Below are positions 8,198 to 15,960 of a stretch of DNA of 55,643 nucleotides, piece by piece. The notes beneath the pieces were generated by a model. That model made no database searches. It was not told the origin of the DNA and saw nothing but the letters and a program-made list of their open reading frames with translations. Origin of the DNA: an uncultured Marinococcus sp. (GTDB taxonomy: Bacteria > Bacillota > Bacilli > Bacillales > Marinococcaceae); assembly GCF_947493875.1 (NCBI RefSeq), contig NZ_CANLSU010000010.1, forward strand, positions 1-55,643, given 5' to 3'. The stretch's first letter is position 1, and the number at the start of each line of letters is the position of its first letter. A program made the position numbers and the translations under genes.

Positions 8198-8254
8198 TTC
8201 AGGGTTTGTTACTCCAACATATTCTTTTAGGCATATATGCTTTCAGGCATATTT

Positions 8255-8443
8255 TTATTGCTGCGGATCGTTTCGGCTGAGGAAGTCTTTCTTGATCACA
8301 CGCCATAGATAAAAGACAATCGGGAGGCATAGCAGAAAGAAAGCGAAAGCCCCACCCACATGATTTTCCCTCACCCAATAAAAGGCCCAGCCTAAACCAA
8401 AGGTGAGCATCGCCACGTAATACAGTACTTTGATGTATCTCAA
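8255..8443 (-). CDS. Small two-helix membrane protein, 62 aa
   Basis: Starts with TTG at 8443 after AAAGGA (8 bases). Two membrane helices (about residues 6-23 and 31-48: VGGAFAFFLLCLPIVFYLW) are followed by a basic tail KKDFLSRNDPQQ. It lies alone between the two toxin-like units. The composition and good ribosome binding site support a real gene; the family is not recognised. Confidence 0.55.
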   Translation of the reverse strand: MRYIKVLYYVAMLTFGLGWAFYWVRENHVGGAFAFFLLCLPIVFYLWRVIKKDFLSRNDPQQ

Positions 8444-8656
8444 CTAACCATCCTTTCTACTCGTTCTCGACCTCGAGCCCCTTTCCTCCATGGTTCTTTT
8501 TCTCTCTCCCGTTTATAGAAAAGCACACGGAGAAAACAGACGTTGCTTTCCCCCTTCGCTCGTACTAAAGATAAAATTCTGACCAGGTACACCGTTTTCT
8601 CTTGCTTGTTCCGGGGTATACAGGGACTACAACCACCCAACCTTTCTCAGGGGTTT

Positions 8657-8704
8657 TTATTGCTTGTCATTAGACAGGATGGTGGCGACTGTAACGCTGC
8701 GATC
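8657..8704 (-). pseudogene. Remnant of a holin-like toxin, unit B
   Basis: The minus strand reads ...TVATILSNDKQ-stop, aligned with VATIMSNDNRK-stop of unit A at the same position relative to the shared DNA. Upstream residues have lost the hydrophobic LMVMISFG pattern, so this copy looks decayed. Confidence 0.3.
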
Positions 8705-8712
8705 ACCCCTGG

Positions 8713-8747
8713 CCTTTCTTCTGCATCCGCAGAAGAAAGGCTTTTTT
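8713..8747 (+). terminator. Perfect 12-bp-stem intrinsic terminator
   Basis: CCTTTCTTCTGC (8713-8724) pairs with GCAGAAGAAAGG (8729-8740), followed by CTTTTTT. It is stronger than any other terminator in this gene-poor region, and there is no protein gene directly upstream on the plus strand. Confidence 0.8.
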
Positions 8748-8947
8748 CGTGCCCCGGTCTTCTGATGCTTCCAAATATGCCTACAGGCATATTCCAGAGA
8801 ACATTTCAGCTGAGATGAAGTCCTCAGCAAGCCACAGTGCGATAGTTCCTTCGTTGGGAATAGTAACACGGTCATCGAACAAACGAAAAATACCTGTGCG
8901 GCTTCTCTGGGCGTTCTGCGGAATCGAGAGATCGTATGGTATCTTGA

Positions 8948-9172
8948 GATCAGTCAGAAAATGGAAGGAGCGATCCGATCCATCATAAGCTCGGGAGGAT
9001 ATTTGTCTTTCTGCTTGCGATAGCCTTTCTCGTTCTCGGGATCATCACGTTATGGACGATGCCCAGGCCAGGTGTGCCTATATCGTTATCCCTCACACTT
9101 GGCCTCGTTTATCTTACGCTTGGCATCAGCGAACTGATTCGTCTTCAGCGAAAAAACCGTGCCAAATCCTAA
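8948..9172 (+). pseudogene. Frame for a small two-helix membrane protein without a start codon
   Basis: The frame reads ...RIFVFLLAIAFLVLGIITLW, then a second hydrophobic segment (VPISLSLTLGLVYLTLGISE) and a basic tail LIRLQRKNRAKS before TAA at 9170. The hydrophobic pattern is clearly protein-like, and GGGAGG lies at 8993-8998. No ATG, GTG or TTG is available in frame ahead of the first helix. It is probably a small membrane protein gene that has lost its start. Confidence 0.4.
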
Positions 9173-9311
9173 GGAGACCCGGCCCGTTCCATGGCTCACC
9201 TGGAAGGAAGCCTTTGAAGCTTCGGCAGCTGCCGGGGCTCTTTTTTTATGTCATATTGAGATCATTGTTACTTATCGCAATGATGAACAACCGTGGAGGG
9301 GGAAGTTGTTG

Positions 9312-9596
9312 TTACGATTCCTGGGCAGGTTTCTCCGGCGCTCGTTCGAGCACCTTGATCACTTTTTTGTATTCCCGGCCCGTGTCTTCGATGTCTTCCC
9401 GAAAAACGTTCATCACCACGACCGACCGTTTTCCTTTTTTCGTTGGCACCTGGATAATGTCTCCCGGTTGGATCGAATCTTCGCGCAGCCGTTTCGGAAT
9501 GTTCCAGTGATACAGTTGGTTCGTGTTTAAGACCGGAGCGCCGTTTTCGTCCCAGCGGAAAATATGATACGCCGCAATCGTATTGTTCGTTTTCAT
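9312..9596 (-). CDS. DUF5839-like small protein
   Basis: 94 aa from the ATG at 9596, which follows AAAGGAACG at a proper distance. An upstream ATG at 9665 has no such site. The sequence YHWNIPKRLREDSIQPGDII, then VVVMNVFREDIEDTG and KKVIKVLERAPEKP, is the pattern I associate with DUF5839, small beta-rich proteins found on Bacillota plasmids. Function is unknown. It is monocistronic, located next to the palindromic terminator cluster at 9825-9870. Confidence 0.6.
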   Translation of the reverse strand: MKTNNTIAAYHIFRWDENGAPVLNTNQLYHWNIPKRLREDSIQPGDIIQVPTKKGKRSVVVMNVFREDIEDTGREYKKVIKVLERAPEKPAQES

Positions 9597-9824
9597 GGTT
9601 CTTCGTTCCTTTCGTTCGTTCTTAACTTTGTTGTTCATTTCCCCAGGTCGATGATTGTTGTTCACCGGAGTCGTTCACTTAAGTAACTCATTGTTCCGAT
9701 GTGTTGTTCCAAAAATATGTGTGAAGTTATTTTTGGAATATTCGGTTTATAACTTTAAGCATTTTTTATTTGTCCTTTACACGCAGCATACGTCACAAAG
9801 ACGTTCCAAAAAGGCCAAAAATCA

Positions 9825-9870
9825 GGGGAAAAAATTTCCCCAAGCGGTGGGGAAAATTTTTCCCCTTTTT
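9825..9870. terminator. Double GGGGAAAA/TTTTCCCC hairpin
   Basis: Two successive palindromes, GGGGAAAAAATTTCCCC (9825-9841) and GGGGAAAATTTTTCCCC (9849-9865), can fold separately or pair with each other. The second is followed by TTTTT on the plus strand. It lies just outside the left structured element of the ApeA-like cassette. Confidence 0.6.
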
Positions 9871-9880
9871 GCTTATTTGT

Positions 9881-9955
9881 GTTCCCACGTTTGGCCCGGC
9901 ACTGCCGGGCTTCCCACCCCAGGTGGGAACAAAAACCCCTTATGCTCTTTTACAA
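9881..9955 (+). repeat. Left structured inverted-repeat element flanking the ApeA-like gene
   Basis: The outer stem GTTCCCAC (9881-9888) / GTGGGAAC (9923-9930) encloses a perfect inner hairpin GCCCGGC (9894-9900) / GCCGGGC (9904-9910). Then comes the conserved tail ACAAAAACCCCTTATGCTCT. An inverted, diverged copy lies at 11505-11578 on the other side of the gene. In that copy the outer stem has changed on both sides (GTCCCCA/TGGGGAC), so pairing is kept. Conservation of the fold implies a structured RNA or DNA terminus. Confidence 0.65.
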
Positions 9956-10011
9956 AATTTGCGTGTTTCATTTCTTTAAACTTTTCTTCTAATTTCGATA
10001 ATGTTTTTTCA

Positions 10012-11451
10012 TTACTGTTCTTCTTCCATCTTTTCTATTTGTTCTTTCTCTTCCTCAAAAGATAACAAGTAACCTCCATTCTTAATTTGTCTTTGTTCTT
10101 TTTCACGTAATTGTTTGATGCTTTCTTTTACATTTCGAATACTCGCTTTGGGAGGTGCTTCAAAATCATAAGTTTGTGGTGCTAAATTAAATCCTAATTC
10201 TTTTAATAATAACTCTTGAACGATTTCTTTTAACTTCATGATTCTTTCGTTATCTTTTTCTTTAAGTGTATAACTTCGGCCATGACTTAATCGATCACGT
10301 AAATCCTTCAAGCGATTAACAAATGGTTTTACATCTTCTTCGTAATTCTCCATTTCCACTCGTTCTACATGCAATTCTTTTTTGATTAATTGTTGAATAG
10401 CATCTCCAGCTGGTTTTGCATTTCCTCCTCTTGTACTTTTTTTAATATGGTCAATGTCCTCTAAGCTAAAAACGAAGTCTGATTGAAGCAAAGCCGTGTC
10501 TAAATTTTCTATAAGATGATTTAATTCTTCGCTCGCATACTTTTGGTTCCCACCATTGTGATGTGTACCTAAGGATTCTAAGCATCTATAGTAACTTAAA
10601 AACTTATCCTCTAACGATTGGTGTTTAAACCGAAAAGTTGAAACAAAATGCATCCAGAGCTTAAAATTCTTACTAATCATTGGATCAATAATAGCTTGTT
10701 TTATTTCATTAGAATTTGGCTGTAAGCGATGAAGGTACTGAGTAATCTTAGGTTTTTGGAGAAACATATTCTCCTCCCGAGAGCTATAAAAGATTTTACT
10801 CATACCTTTGGTATACGCATGTTTGTTCTTATAACTAAAATGTTCGACTGGAGTAAAATGATTAGCCAGAAAAGACACCATTGTGGTAAATCGGAAAAAT
10901 AAATCTTCTAAGTAATGAAATCCGACGCTCTTTTTTGTTCTAAATGTGACCAGCACACGTGGTTGTTTAATTTCTTCAAAAAGTGTGCCTCTCTCCCACG
11001 AGCCTAACTTGATCTTAAAAATAATTTCATTATTGTGATGATGGAAACGTCCTTTTATTTCCTCTTGTGTATTAAGTCCTTGGAAAAGAAGATGAAGTTG
11101 GGTATACGATGCTGTTAAACCAAATAATTTTATATCCTGAAGATCCGTAGCTTGTAATTCGAAGGAGTTATCTATGTAAATTCCGGGCCGAAAAATTACT
11201 TCTGCTTCATTTTCATCGCTAGCATGGAATTTTTGCAGTTGGCACTCAAACAAACTGATCCATCCTCCGCTTTTCATTTTTTTGCAATGAAAGACAAAGG
11301 TTTCATTTAAATTATTTTTAAATGTTTCCAGTAGTTCCTGCTCCTCCACTTTCACATGTATCGTTTGAATGTCTTTCGTTAGTTGTAGATAACCGGTCAT
11401 TGTTTGTCCCTGGTAATATACTTTGACAATTCCTTCAAAATCTTTTTGCAT
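10012..11451 (-). CDS. ApeA-like HEPN-domain protein, putative anti-phage abortive infection factor
   Basis: 479 aa from the ATG at 11451, which follows AAAGGATG; an ATG three codons earlier overlaps that site. The N-terminal half (DFEGIVKVYYQGQTMTGYLQL, beta-rich) resembles the ApeA N-terminal domain. The C-terminal helical half carries RDRLSHGRSY at about residue 400, matching the RxxxxH motif of HEPN ribonucleases. The tail is Glu/Lys-rich coiled coil. ApeA proteins are reported to block phage growth by RNA cleavage. Here the gene stands alone, flanked by inverted structured repeats. Family assignment is by motif and layout; a general HEPN protein is the alternative. Confidence 0.6.
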   Translation of the reverse strand: MQKDFEGIVKVYYQGQTMTGYLQLTKDIQTIHVKVEEQELLETFKNNLNETFVFHCKKMKSGGWISLFECQLQKFHASDENEAEVIFRPGIYIDNSFELQATDLQDIKLFGLTASYTQLHLLFQGLNTQEEIKGRFHHHNNEIIFKIKLGSWERGTLFEEIKQPRVLVTFRTKKSVGFHYLEDLFFRFTTMVSFLANHFTPVEHFSYKNKHAYTKGMSKIFYSSREENMFLQKPKITQYLHRLQPNSNEIKQAIIDPMISKNFKLWMHFVSTFRFKHQSLEDKFLSYYRCLESLGTHHNGGNQKYASEELNHLIENLDTALLQSDFVFSLEDIDHIKKSTRGGNAKPAGDAIQQLIKKELHVERVEMENYEEDVKPFVNRLKDLRDRLSHGRSYTLKEKDNERIMKLKEIVQELLLKELGFNLAPQTYDFEAPPKASIRNVKESIKQLREKEQRQIKNGGYLLSFEEEKEQIEKMEEEQ

Positions 11452-11504
11452 CGAAATCATCCTTTAGTAAGTAACAAAATATCTTTCTTTTGAAACAGTT
11501 TAAC

Positions 11505-11578
11505 TTGTAAAGAGCATAAGGGGTTTTTGTCCCCAAATGGGTGGGGAACCCCGCAAAGCCGGGCAAAACGATGGGGAC
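11505..11578 (-). repeat. Right structured inverted-repeat element flanking the ApeA-like gene
   Basis: Read on the minus strand it has an outer stem GTCCCCA/TGGGGAC (forward 11572-11578 and 11529-11535), an inner stem-loop starting GCCCGGC, then ACAAAAACCCCTTATGCTCT. The order is the same as in the left copy at 9881-9955. The copies face each other across the gene. As it lies about 55 bp upstream of the start codon, it would also form part of the 5' leader if transcription starts outside it. Confidence 0.65.
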
Positions 11579-11590
11579 ATGAAAAAGTAC

Positions 11591-11637
11591 TTTTACACAC
11601 CTTTTCGCACACCTATTTACACACGATTTACACATGC
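11591..11637 (+). repeat. Four iteron-like 12-bp repeats
   Basis: Successive units TTTTACACACC, TTTTCGCACACC, TATTTACACACG and ATTTACACATGC share (T)TTACACAC with 11-12 bp periodicity, close to one helical turn. They lie between the right structured element and the 136-aa DNA-binding-like protein. They could be an operator array for that protein or an accessory replication or partition site. Confidence 0.5.
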
Positions 11638-11756
11638 TTTTTGACGAAGCTTTTCGATATAGAAATTTCAATATGTCACGAAAATGTCTTCCGATATAAC
11701 AACCTTGAACTTCCTGGACGATAAAACAAGAAGAAGATATTCAGGGAGGTTCACGT

Positions 11757-12167
11757 ATGAGTGCCAAACAACGAAAGAATTATATGCTGTCCGAACAAAC
11801 GATTGCTTATATTGATAAGGTCAAAGAACAACAAGGGGTATCGGCTAGTGCTGCTCTTCATCACATTGTGGAAGAACATCGAGATCAGGAATGGCGACAA
11901 GAGCTCTCGAATTATTTAGTCGATAAGGTGGCTGGCGAAGTTCAGAATAGGCTGCACGATGATTTAAAAAAGATTCGTATAGGAGCCAACACCGCTGACC
12001 GTAAAGCAAGCATCTTATTAGAAGTGATGAACGTGTTAATGATTCATCATGATTTGAAAGATTATGTGTCTACAGCAGAAACGTTATCACCGATACTAGA
12101 TGGGGCAGATGAATATATAGCCGATAACATTGCTAAAGCGAAGCAGCGAAAAGATAGTCGGAATTAA
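11757..12167 (+). CDS. Plasmid protein with ribbon-helix-helix-like N-terminus, 136 aa
   Basis: The start AQRKNYMLSEQTIAYIDKVKEQQGVSASAALHHIVEEH resembles a CopG/ribbon-helix-helix strand-helix-helix pattern. (Landmarks: NYMLSEQTIAYIDKVKEQQ, then VSASAALHHIVEE.) The rest is helical and highly charged. GGGAGG lies 7 bases upstream of the ATG. The array of 12-bp repeats sits about 120 bp upstream, a natural place for its operator. Copy control or partition accessory function is plausible, given the repA/par genes nearby, but not shown. Confidence 0.5.
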   Translation: MSAKQRKNYMLSEQTIAYIDKVKEQQGVSASAALHHIVEEHRDQEWRQELSNYLVDKVAGEVQNRLHDDLKKIRIGANTADRKASILLEVMNVLMIHHDLKDYVSTAETLSPILDGADEYIADNIAKAKQRKDSRN

Positions 12168-12457
12168 ATGTACACATAAAAGTGCATGAAAAATCTATCG
12201 CATTAGCGAGTACCATGAAGCATAAATGTTTGCCCGACTCGAAGTTGTTTAGTCGCATTGATTAGTCCTTCATTATCAAGCTTTACCAATGCGAACTGGA
12301 ATGGCCTCAAGGACGAACCAAACATGCGACATGTTCGAATGCTTTTCGTACCATAAGCTTCTTTGTTGATTGCTCCTCTGAAAAAGATTTCAACAACAGA
12401 AAAAAGGTTTTGAGTATGGCTGTGTTTGCTCTACGGGGTACTCATCATCAACGATGC
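12168..12457. other. 290-bp intergenic region
   Basis: No coding frame with a ribosome binding site. It separates the convergent 11757-12167 and 12458-12808 genes. No clear terminator hairpin with a T-tract was seen. Confidence 0.4.
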
Positions 12458-12808
12458 TTACGTTGCATCGTTTCCAAAGGTCTTCCAGAGCTTCGGAATC
12501 TTGTTCGCTTTGTGCGACGAGACGACGTAATGCGTAAACGGCTGCTTGGTTTCCGGATCCTTATAGGTATTGATCTCATACGTCTCCGTGGGAGCGGTGA
12601 CCACGACTTCGGCGGCCCACTGTGCACGCTTTTTCCCCTTCGATCGACGATCACTTACCGTAATACCGGGAACTTGGCCTTCATTGACGATCAAGTACTG
12701 CGTCATGCTATGAGCATCCGCTTCGATCTTCACATGAAAACCGATCGTGGTTAATTCTTTTTCCAACTGTTTCACACTTCGATTGATTTTGGAGATGGTC
12801 CCTGCCAT
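12458..12808 (-). CDS. Hypothetical plasmid protein downstream of repA, 116 aa
   Basis: The start is the ATG at 12808 (MAGTISKINRSVKQLEKELT), with GGAGGGAGAAG just upstream; the longer frame to 12853 overlaps repA. The protein is small, basic and soluble. An N-terminal amphipathic helix is followed by strands around SMTQYLIVNEGQVPGITV and AEVVVTAPTETYEINTY. It begins 23 bases after the repA stop and is probably cotranscribed. I do not know the family. The position suggests a replication or maintenance accessory role. Confidence 0.6.
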   Translation of the reverse strand: MAGTISKINRSVKQLEKELTTIGFHVKIEADAHSMTQYLIVNEGQVPGITVSDRRSKGKKRAQWAAEVVVTAPTETYEINTYKDPETKQPFTHYVVSSHKANKIPKLWKTFGNDAT

Positions 12809-12831
12809 CGACTTCTCCCTCCTCCATGGGT

Positions 12832-13650
12832 TTATGAGCCATCCTGCAGCCAATTATAATTCAGTGGATGATTAGCTGGTAAATGCGGATACGGTTGGTC
12901 AATCACGCCTCGTTTCAGGCGATGTTTGTGTAAAGTATTGTCGAGGCACGTTCGCAGATATGCTTCATAATGACGAACCGGTTCTTGTTTGTTGGCGATT
13001 TCGTCTTTGACTCGTTGAATCAGTTCTGGAGATAATCCTTCTTGGATATATTCTTTTTCGATTTCATATGTATTCATCGTTTCCGAAGAAGAATTGTTAA
13101 CGTTATTGTTAACAATAGTATTATTCATATCAGTCTTACTATACTCAGTCTTATTTCCGTATGATTTTGATACTTCTTGATGTATCATTTTCATATTTCT
13201 GGAGCTATCATTTTCATATTTCCGGACATATGATTTTGATAAATCCTTGTCCCCCAAGGATTCTGGATCATTTTCCTTTTTAATTTTATATATATCATCA
13301 TCAGATGCTAGGGGCTTTTTAATATATAATTTGTTAGGTTTGTTTAACCCTACACGTACTTGATAAAGAAGATCTGCTTCAGTTAATTCTTTTTTAATCT
13401 TAGAAATTTTATTTGGACTTTTAATATTCAAGATGTCCATTAGATCATCGTTTGTATAAATGAAATAAATATTCCCATTCTCATCAAACCAATTGTTTTT
13501 TATAGAAAGTTGAAAACGGTCCTTTAAAATAGACCAAGCAATTTTTGTATCATTACTCATATTCATATACTTTTCATTTTGAAAAAAAACTTTAGGCAGT
13601 TGGTAATAAGTTAATCCTTGTTCCTCATAGATATTAAAGAATGTAGACAT
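12832..13650 (-). CDS. repA: RepA_N-family replication initiator
   Basis: 272 aa from the ATG at 13650 (MSTFFNIYEEQGLTYYQLPK), preceded by GGGAG; the ATG five codons upstream lies inside that site. The winged-helix N-terminal domain continues with VFFQNEKYMNMSNDTKIAW and NNWFDENGNIYFIYTNDDL, the hallmark of pSK41/pAD1-type initiators. The middle third is a low-complexity, Asn/Lys/Ser-rich linker whose DNA contains four 23-bp iterons (13161-13252). The C-terminal domain (about residues 195-272) is the host-specific part. The gene initiates theta replication from the iterons inside its own sequence. An antisense RNA candidate lies in its leader. Confidence 0.9.
   Translation of the reverse strand: MSTFFNIYEEQGLTYYQLPKVFFQNEKYMNMSNDTKIAWSILKDRFQLSIKNNWFDENGNIYFIYTNDDLMDILNIKSPNKISKIKKELTEADLLYQVRVGLNKPNKLYIKKPLASDDDIYKIKKENDPESLGDKDLSKSYVRKYENDSSRNMKMIHQEVSKSYGNKTEYSKTDMNNTIVNNNVNNSSSETMNTYEIEKEYIQEGLSPELIQRVKDEIANKQEPVRHYEAYLRTCLDNTLHKHRLKRGVIDQPYPHLPANHPLNYNWLQDGS
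13161..13252. repeat. Replication origin iterons: four direct repeats with an exact 23-bp period
   Basis: Units begin at 13161, 13184, 13207 and 13230, with ATGATTTTGA, ATCATTTTCA, ATCATTTTCA and ATGATTTTGA, and share a TTTC-GGA-like second half. They lie inside the repA coding sequence, in the linker between the N- and C-terminal domains, as in other RepA_N plasmids. This is the best origin-of-replication candidate in the molecule. Confidence 0.8.
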
Positions 13651-13780
13651 AATAAAAACTCCCATCTGTTTATTAGATTGAGAGTTACTTTATACACACA
13701 CATATGCTATATGAAACAAATTATTGATATAGCTTAAACGTATCCCTTGAAAAGATATGAGAATATGCTAAACTAAAGTC

Positions 13781-13872
13781 AAATAGTTTCTTCTAGCCAC
13801 AGAAGAATTAGTGTATAGAGTTAACTCTCTACGAAAGCAGTCGGTGTATCCAGCACCGGCTGTTTCTCGTTT
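13781..13872 (+). ncRNA. Candidate counter-transcribed RNA controlling repA
   Basis: A plus-strand promoter (TTGAAA 13747-13752, 16-bp spacer, TAAACT 13769-13774) reads toward a hairpin with AGCAGTCGGTG / CACCGGCTGTT at 13836-13866, ending in a T-rich stretch. The RNA of about 90 nt would be antisense to the repA leader. This matches pSK41-type plasmids, where such an RNA limits copy number. Promoter and hairpin are visible; the control function is inferred from the family. Confidence 0.55.
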
Positions 13873-13985
13873 ATTAAGTATATTTTATCTGAATAAAAAG
13901 CAATAAGCAAATCGCTTTCAAAACATTACTAGCTAGGATAAAATATTCTTAGGCTCTTTGTTTAAATACATATGGCCATCCCTTA

Positions 13986-14022
13986 AATAAGTCACTTCTC
14001 TCCAGGGAGTGGCTTATTTTTT
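13986..14022. terminator. Terminator between par and rep regions
   Basis: AATAAGTCACT paired with AGTGGCTTATT, followed by a T run on the plus strand and an A/T-rich flank on the other. It would separate the minus-strand par operon from the repA leader. Confidence 0.7.
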
Positions 14023-14082
14023 ATTATTCAAAGCATAACCTACAATTGTTTTCTTTGTTGAGATTTTGCATGAAAAATAGAC

Positions 14083-14385
14083 TTATAACATGTCTTTTTC
14101 TTTCATAGCTTTTTTAACGGCTGCATTAACAAACTCAGAAATAGATCCTCGTCCGTATTGATTTTTTAAACGATCTAATTCAATCAACACCTCGGGGTCA
14201 AAATAGATTCCTTTAACCTTCGGCTTTTCTTCATTTTTGTTCTGATGTTTTTTAAAGAAGTTGTCTAGTTCGTCCTCATTATTAACCTCTTTATCATTAT
14301 CAATATTAACATTATCATCATTGTTAATATTACTATTGCCTGCAACTTCTCCAAATCCTGCAATATTTCTTTTATTTTTTGCCAT
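14083..14385 (-). CDS. parB: Small partition DNA-binding protein (ribbon-helix-helix), partner of ParA
   Basis: 100 aa. The N-terminus (AKNKRNIAGFGEV) is basic. Residues about 17-52 form an Asn/Asp-rich spacer. Residues about 58-95 (KVKGIYFDPEVLIELDRLK...GSISEFVNAAVKKAM) form a ribbon-helix-helix fold. It overlaps the end of parA by 14 bases. Type Ib partition systems pair ParA with such small centromere-binding proteins. The DNA encoding the Asn/Asp spacer carries AT-rich TTAATATTA-like words similar to those upstream of parA, so the gene itself may carry binding sites. Confidence 0.75.
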   Translation of the reverse strand: MAKNKRNIAGFGEVAGNSNINNDDNVNIDNDKEVNNEDELDNFFKKHQNKNEEKPKVKGIYFDPEVLIELDRLKNQYGRGSISEFVNAAVKKAMKEKDML

Positions 14386-15148
14386 TATCCAGTTCCTCCT
14401 TAATATTGAAGTAGACTTCTGTAGCTGGGTTTTTTTTACGATTCATAACAGCAGGCTGCTGTTCATATGCAATACTGTTAGCAAACTGCACCGATCTAGG
14501 GATGATCTGTTTGAACATACGTATATTATTTTTCTCACAGTACTCTTCACATTGCTCAAGAATCTGTTTGTGTAGAACAGTTCTACTATCTACCAACGTT
14601 CCAACGACTCCACTGACTTTTAGATTTTTATTATGGCTTCCTCTAAAGTTATCTATTACTTCTAACATCTTAATAAATGAACGCATTGAATAATGTTCTG
14701 GTTGAAATGGAATAATTATATCTTGGACAAAAGATAAGATATTACCTGTGATAAGTCCAATATTAGGAGGGGCATCCATTATTATTACATCATAAGATGC
14801 TAACAAGGGTGTAAGTTTTTCACGCATGATATGAAAAGGCTTAGGATAATCATTAGAATTTGATAGTACATCAAACTCTAAAAATGCTAACTCATCGTTA
14901 GCTGGCAGTATATGAAGATTCGAGTTTATTTTATCTATTGCAGCCTCAGGAGAGACGTTTTGGGCCAATACGTCATAAATGGTGTATTCATATTGATCTG
15001 GGTTGCGGCCATATGTAAGAGCTACGTTGCCTTGATTATCAGCATCAATAATCAATGTTTTTTGCTCCTGGGAATAAATTGAGGCCAGACTTGTAGCAAT
15101 GGAGGTTTTTAATACCCCGCCTTTGTTAGTTGAAACGGCTAGTAACAT
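14372..15148 (-). CDS. parA: ParA-family partition ATPase
   Basis: 258 aa, type Ib size without an N-terminal DNA-binding extension. The deviant Walker A motif STNKGGVLKTS lies at residues 6-16, with VLKTS in place of the common VGKTT. Walker A' DADNQGN and Walker B VIIMDAPP follow. ParA forms ATP-dependent DNA-bound gradients that position plasmid copies. GGAGGG precedes the ATG at 15148. parB follows with overlapping frames, and AT-rich palindromes upstream are the probable centromere and operator. Confidence 0.9.
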   Translation of the reverse strand: MLLAVSTNKGGVLKTSIATSLASIYSQEQKTLIIDADNQGNVALTYGRNPDQYEYTIYDVLAQNVSPEAAIDKINSNLHILPANDELAFLEFDVLSNSNDYPKPFHIMREKLTPLLASYDVIIMDAPPNIGLITGNILSFVQDIIIPFQPEHYSMRSFIKMLEVIDNFRGSHNKNLKVSGVVGTLVDSRTVLHKQILEQCEEYCEKNNIRMFKQIIPRSVQFANSIAYEQQPAVMNRKKNPATEVYFNIKEELDNGKK

Positions 15149-15720
15149 ATTCTTTCCCTCCTTAGATGAATTCTAAGATTTTATAATAATTATTATGTCG
15201 TACATAAATCCCTTGGGCTAAAGGATAGTCGTCGGCGAACTCATAAATTTTATTAATAATTGTTGTTTGATTTATCATTAACCTAAATCAGTTTATATTT
15301 GTTATAGATAACCATAGCATAACTATCTTGAAATATAAATAGTTATTAATAAAAACATTAAAGTTAATATTAGTATTAACTTTAATGTTTGAAGGTTAAC
15401 GGAAAAGTGTTTACTAAAAACAAAGATAGTATTAAGTAGACAATATCCATATAAAAATAATAGTAGGGATATTACCTTATGTTTGCGCTAAATACCTTCT
15501 CATAAAGCTATTGATTATTAGCATAAAATTTTCATTATTGTTATTATTTATATTAACATTAACAATAATAATTAACGAGAAAAATACTATGAAAGTATTG
15601 AAAACAAAATAAGTATCTTAGAATTGTAAAGCAACCAACAAAATAATATTAGATGATATAAGAAGATCAGGAAACGTCAATAAATTTGTGTGATTGACTG
15701 TCCTTCTCCACTCATGAAGT
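15149..15720. other. AT-rich partition-site region upstream of parA
   Basis: 570 bp without a gene, dominated by TTAATATTA/TAACATTA words. It includes the 36-bp palindrome at 15354-15389 and a second dyad at about 15534-15576. Base composition differs sharply from flanking genes. A centromere (parC/parS) is the most likely content. Confidence 0.55.
15354..15389. promoter_or_regulatory. Perfect 16-bp-arm palindrome, candidate centromere site
   Basis: AACATTAAAGTTAATA (15354-15369) is repeated in inverse after a 4-base spacer at 15374-15389. It lacks a T-tract, so it is not a terminator. It lies 200 bp upstream of parA, as expected for a site bound by the small ribbon-helix-helix protein. Confidence 0.55.
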
Positions 15721-15960
15721 TAATTTTGCCGTTGAAGCATATCTTTTAATTGATGTTGGGTCTGGGCGAAGTCTAGTTGGAAGTGAGTGGGGAACTTTTG
15801 ATTGTACGCGTCGAACCAGCTGATCAAAAATTGTTCGATGGGTGCTTCATTCGGAAATTGTTCTTTTCGTTTAATTTATTTTTTCAGCTGTTTGTTGAAA
15901 AATTTCGACGAGGTTGATCGAAAATAGTCTCCGCCAGGTTGCAGAGGAGAAATAATAAAA
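15721..15960 (-). pseudogene. Decayed C-terminal fragment of an unidentified protein
   Basis: The minus strand encodes KEQFPNEAPIEQFLISWFDA followed by a further 29 residues to a TAA at 15721, clearly protein-like and rich in aromatic and Gln residues. There is no start codon. A different frame just upstream continues in the same style (RRLFSINLVEIFQQTAEKI), suggesting a frameshifted remnant. The parent gene is not recognised. Confidence 0.4.

Larger units (their letters stand above)
8628..8748 (+). ncRNA. Candidate antisense antitoxin RNA, unit B
   Basis: A plus-strand -10 TATACA (8617-8622), preceded by the same GGG context as unit A, is followed by AGGGGTTTTTATT...TTGTCATTAGACA, shared with unit A. 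The unit ends with the perfect terminator CCTTTCTTCTGC / GCAGAAGAAAGG and a T-tract at 8713-8748. No plus-strand CDS lies between promoter and terminator, which favours an RNA product. Confidence 0.35.

Noticed and set aside
11591-11637. CRISPR array
   Set aside because: Units of 12 bp without spacers; no cas genes anywhere in the window.
11435-11671. 78-aa minus-strand frame across the right structured element
   Set aside because: It reads through the hairpin element and the repeat array and overlaps the true start of the HEPN gene.
13815-13872. tRNA-like or riboswitch structure in the repA leader
   Set aside because: The hairpin fits an antisense copy-control RNA with its own promoter better; no tRNA arms are present.
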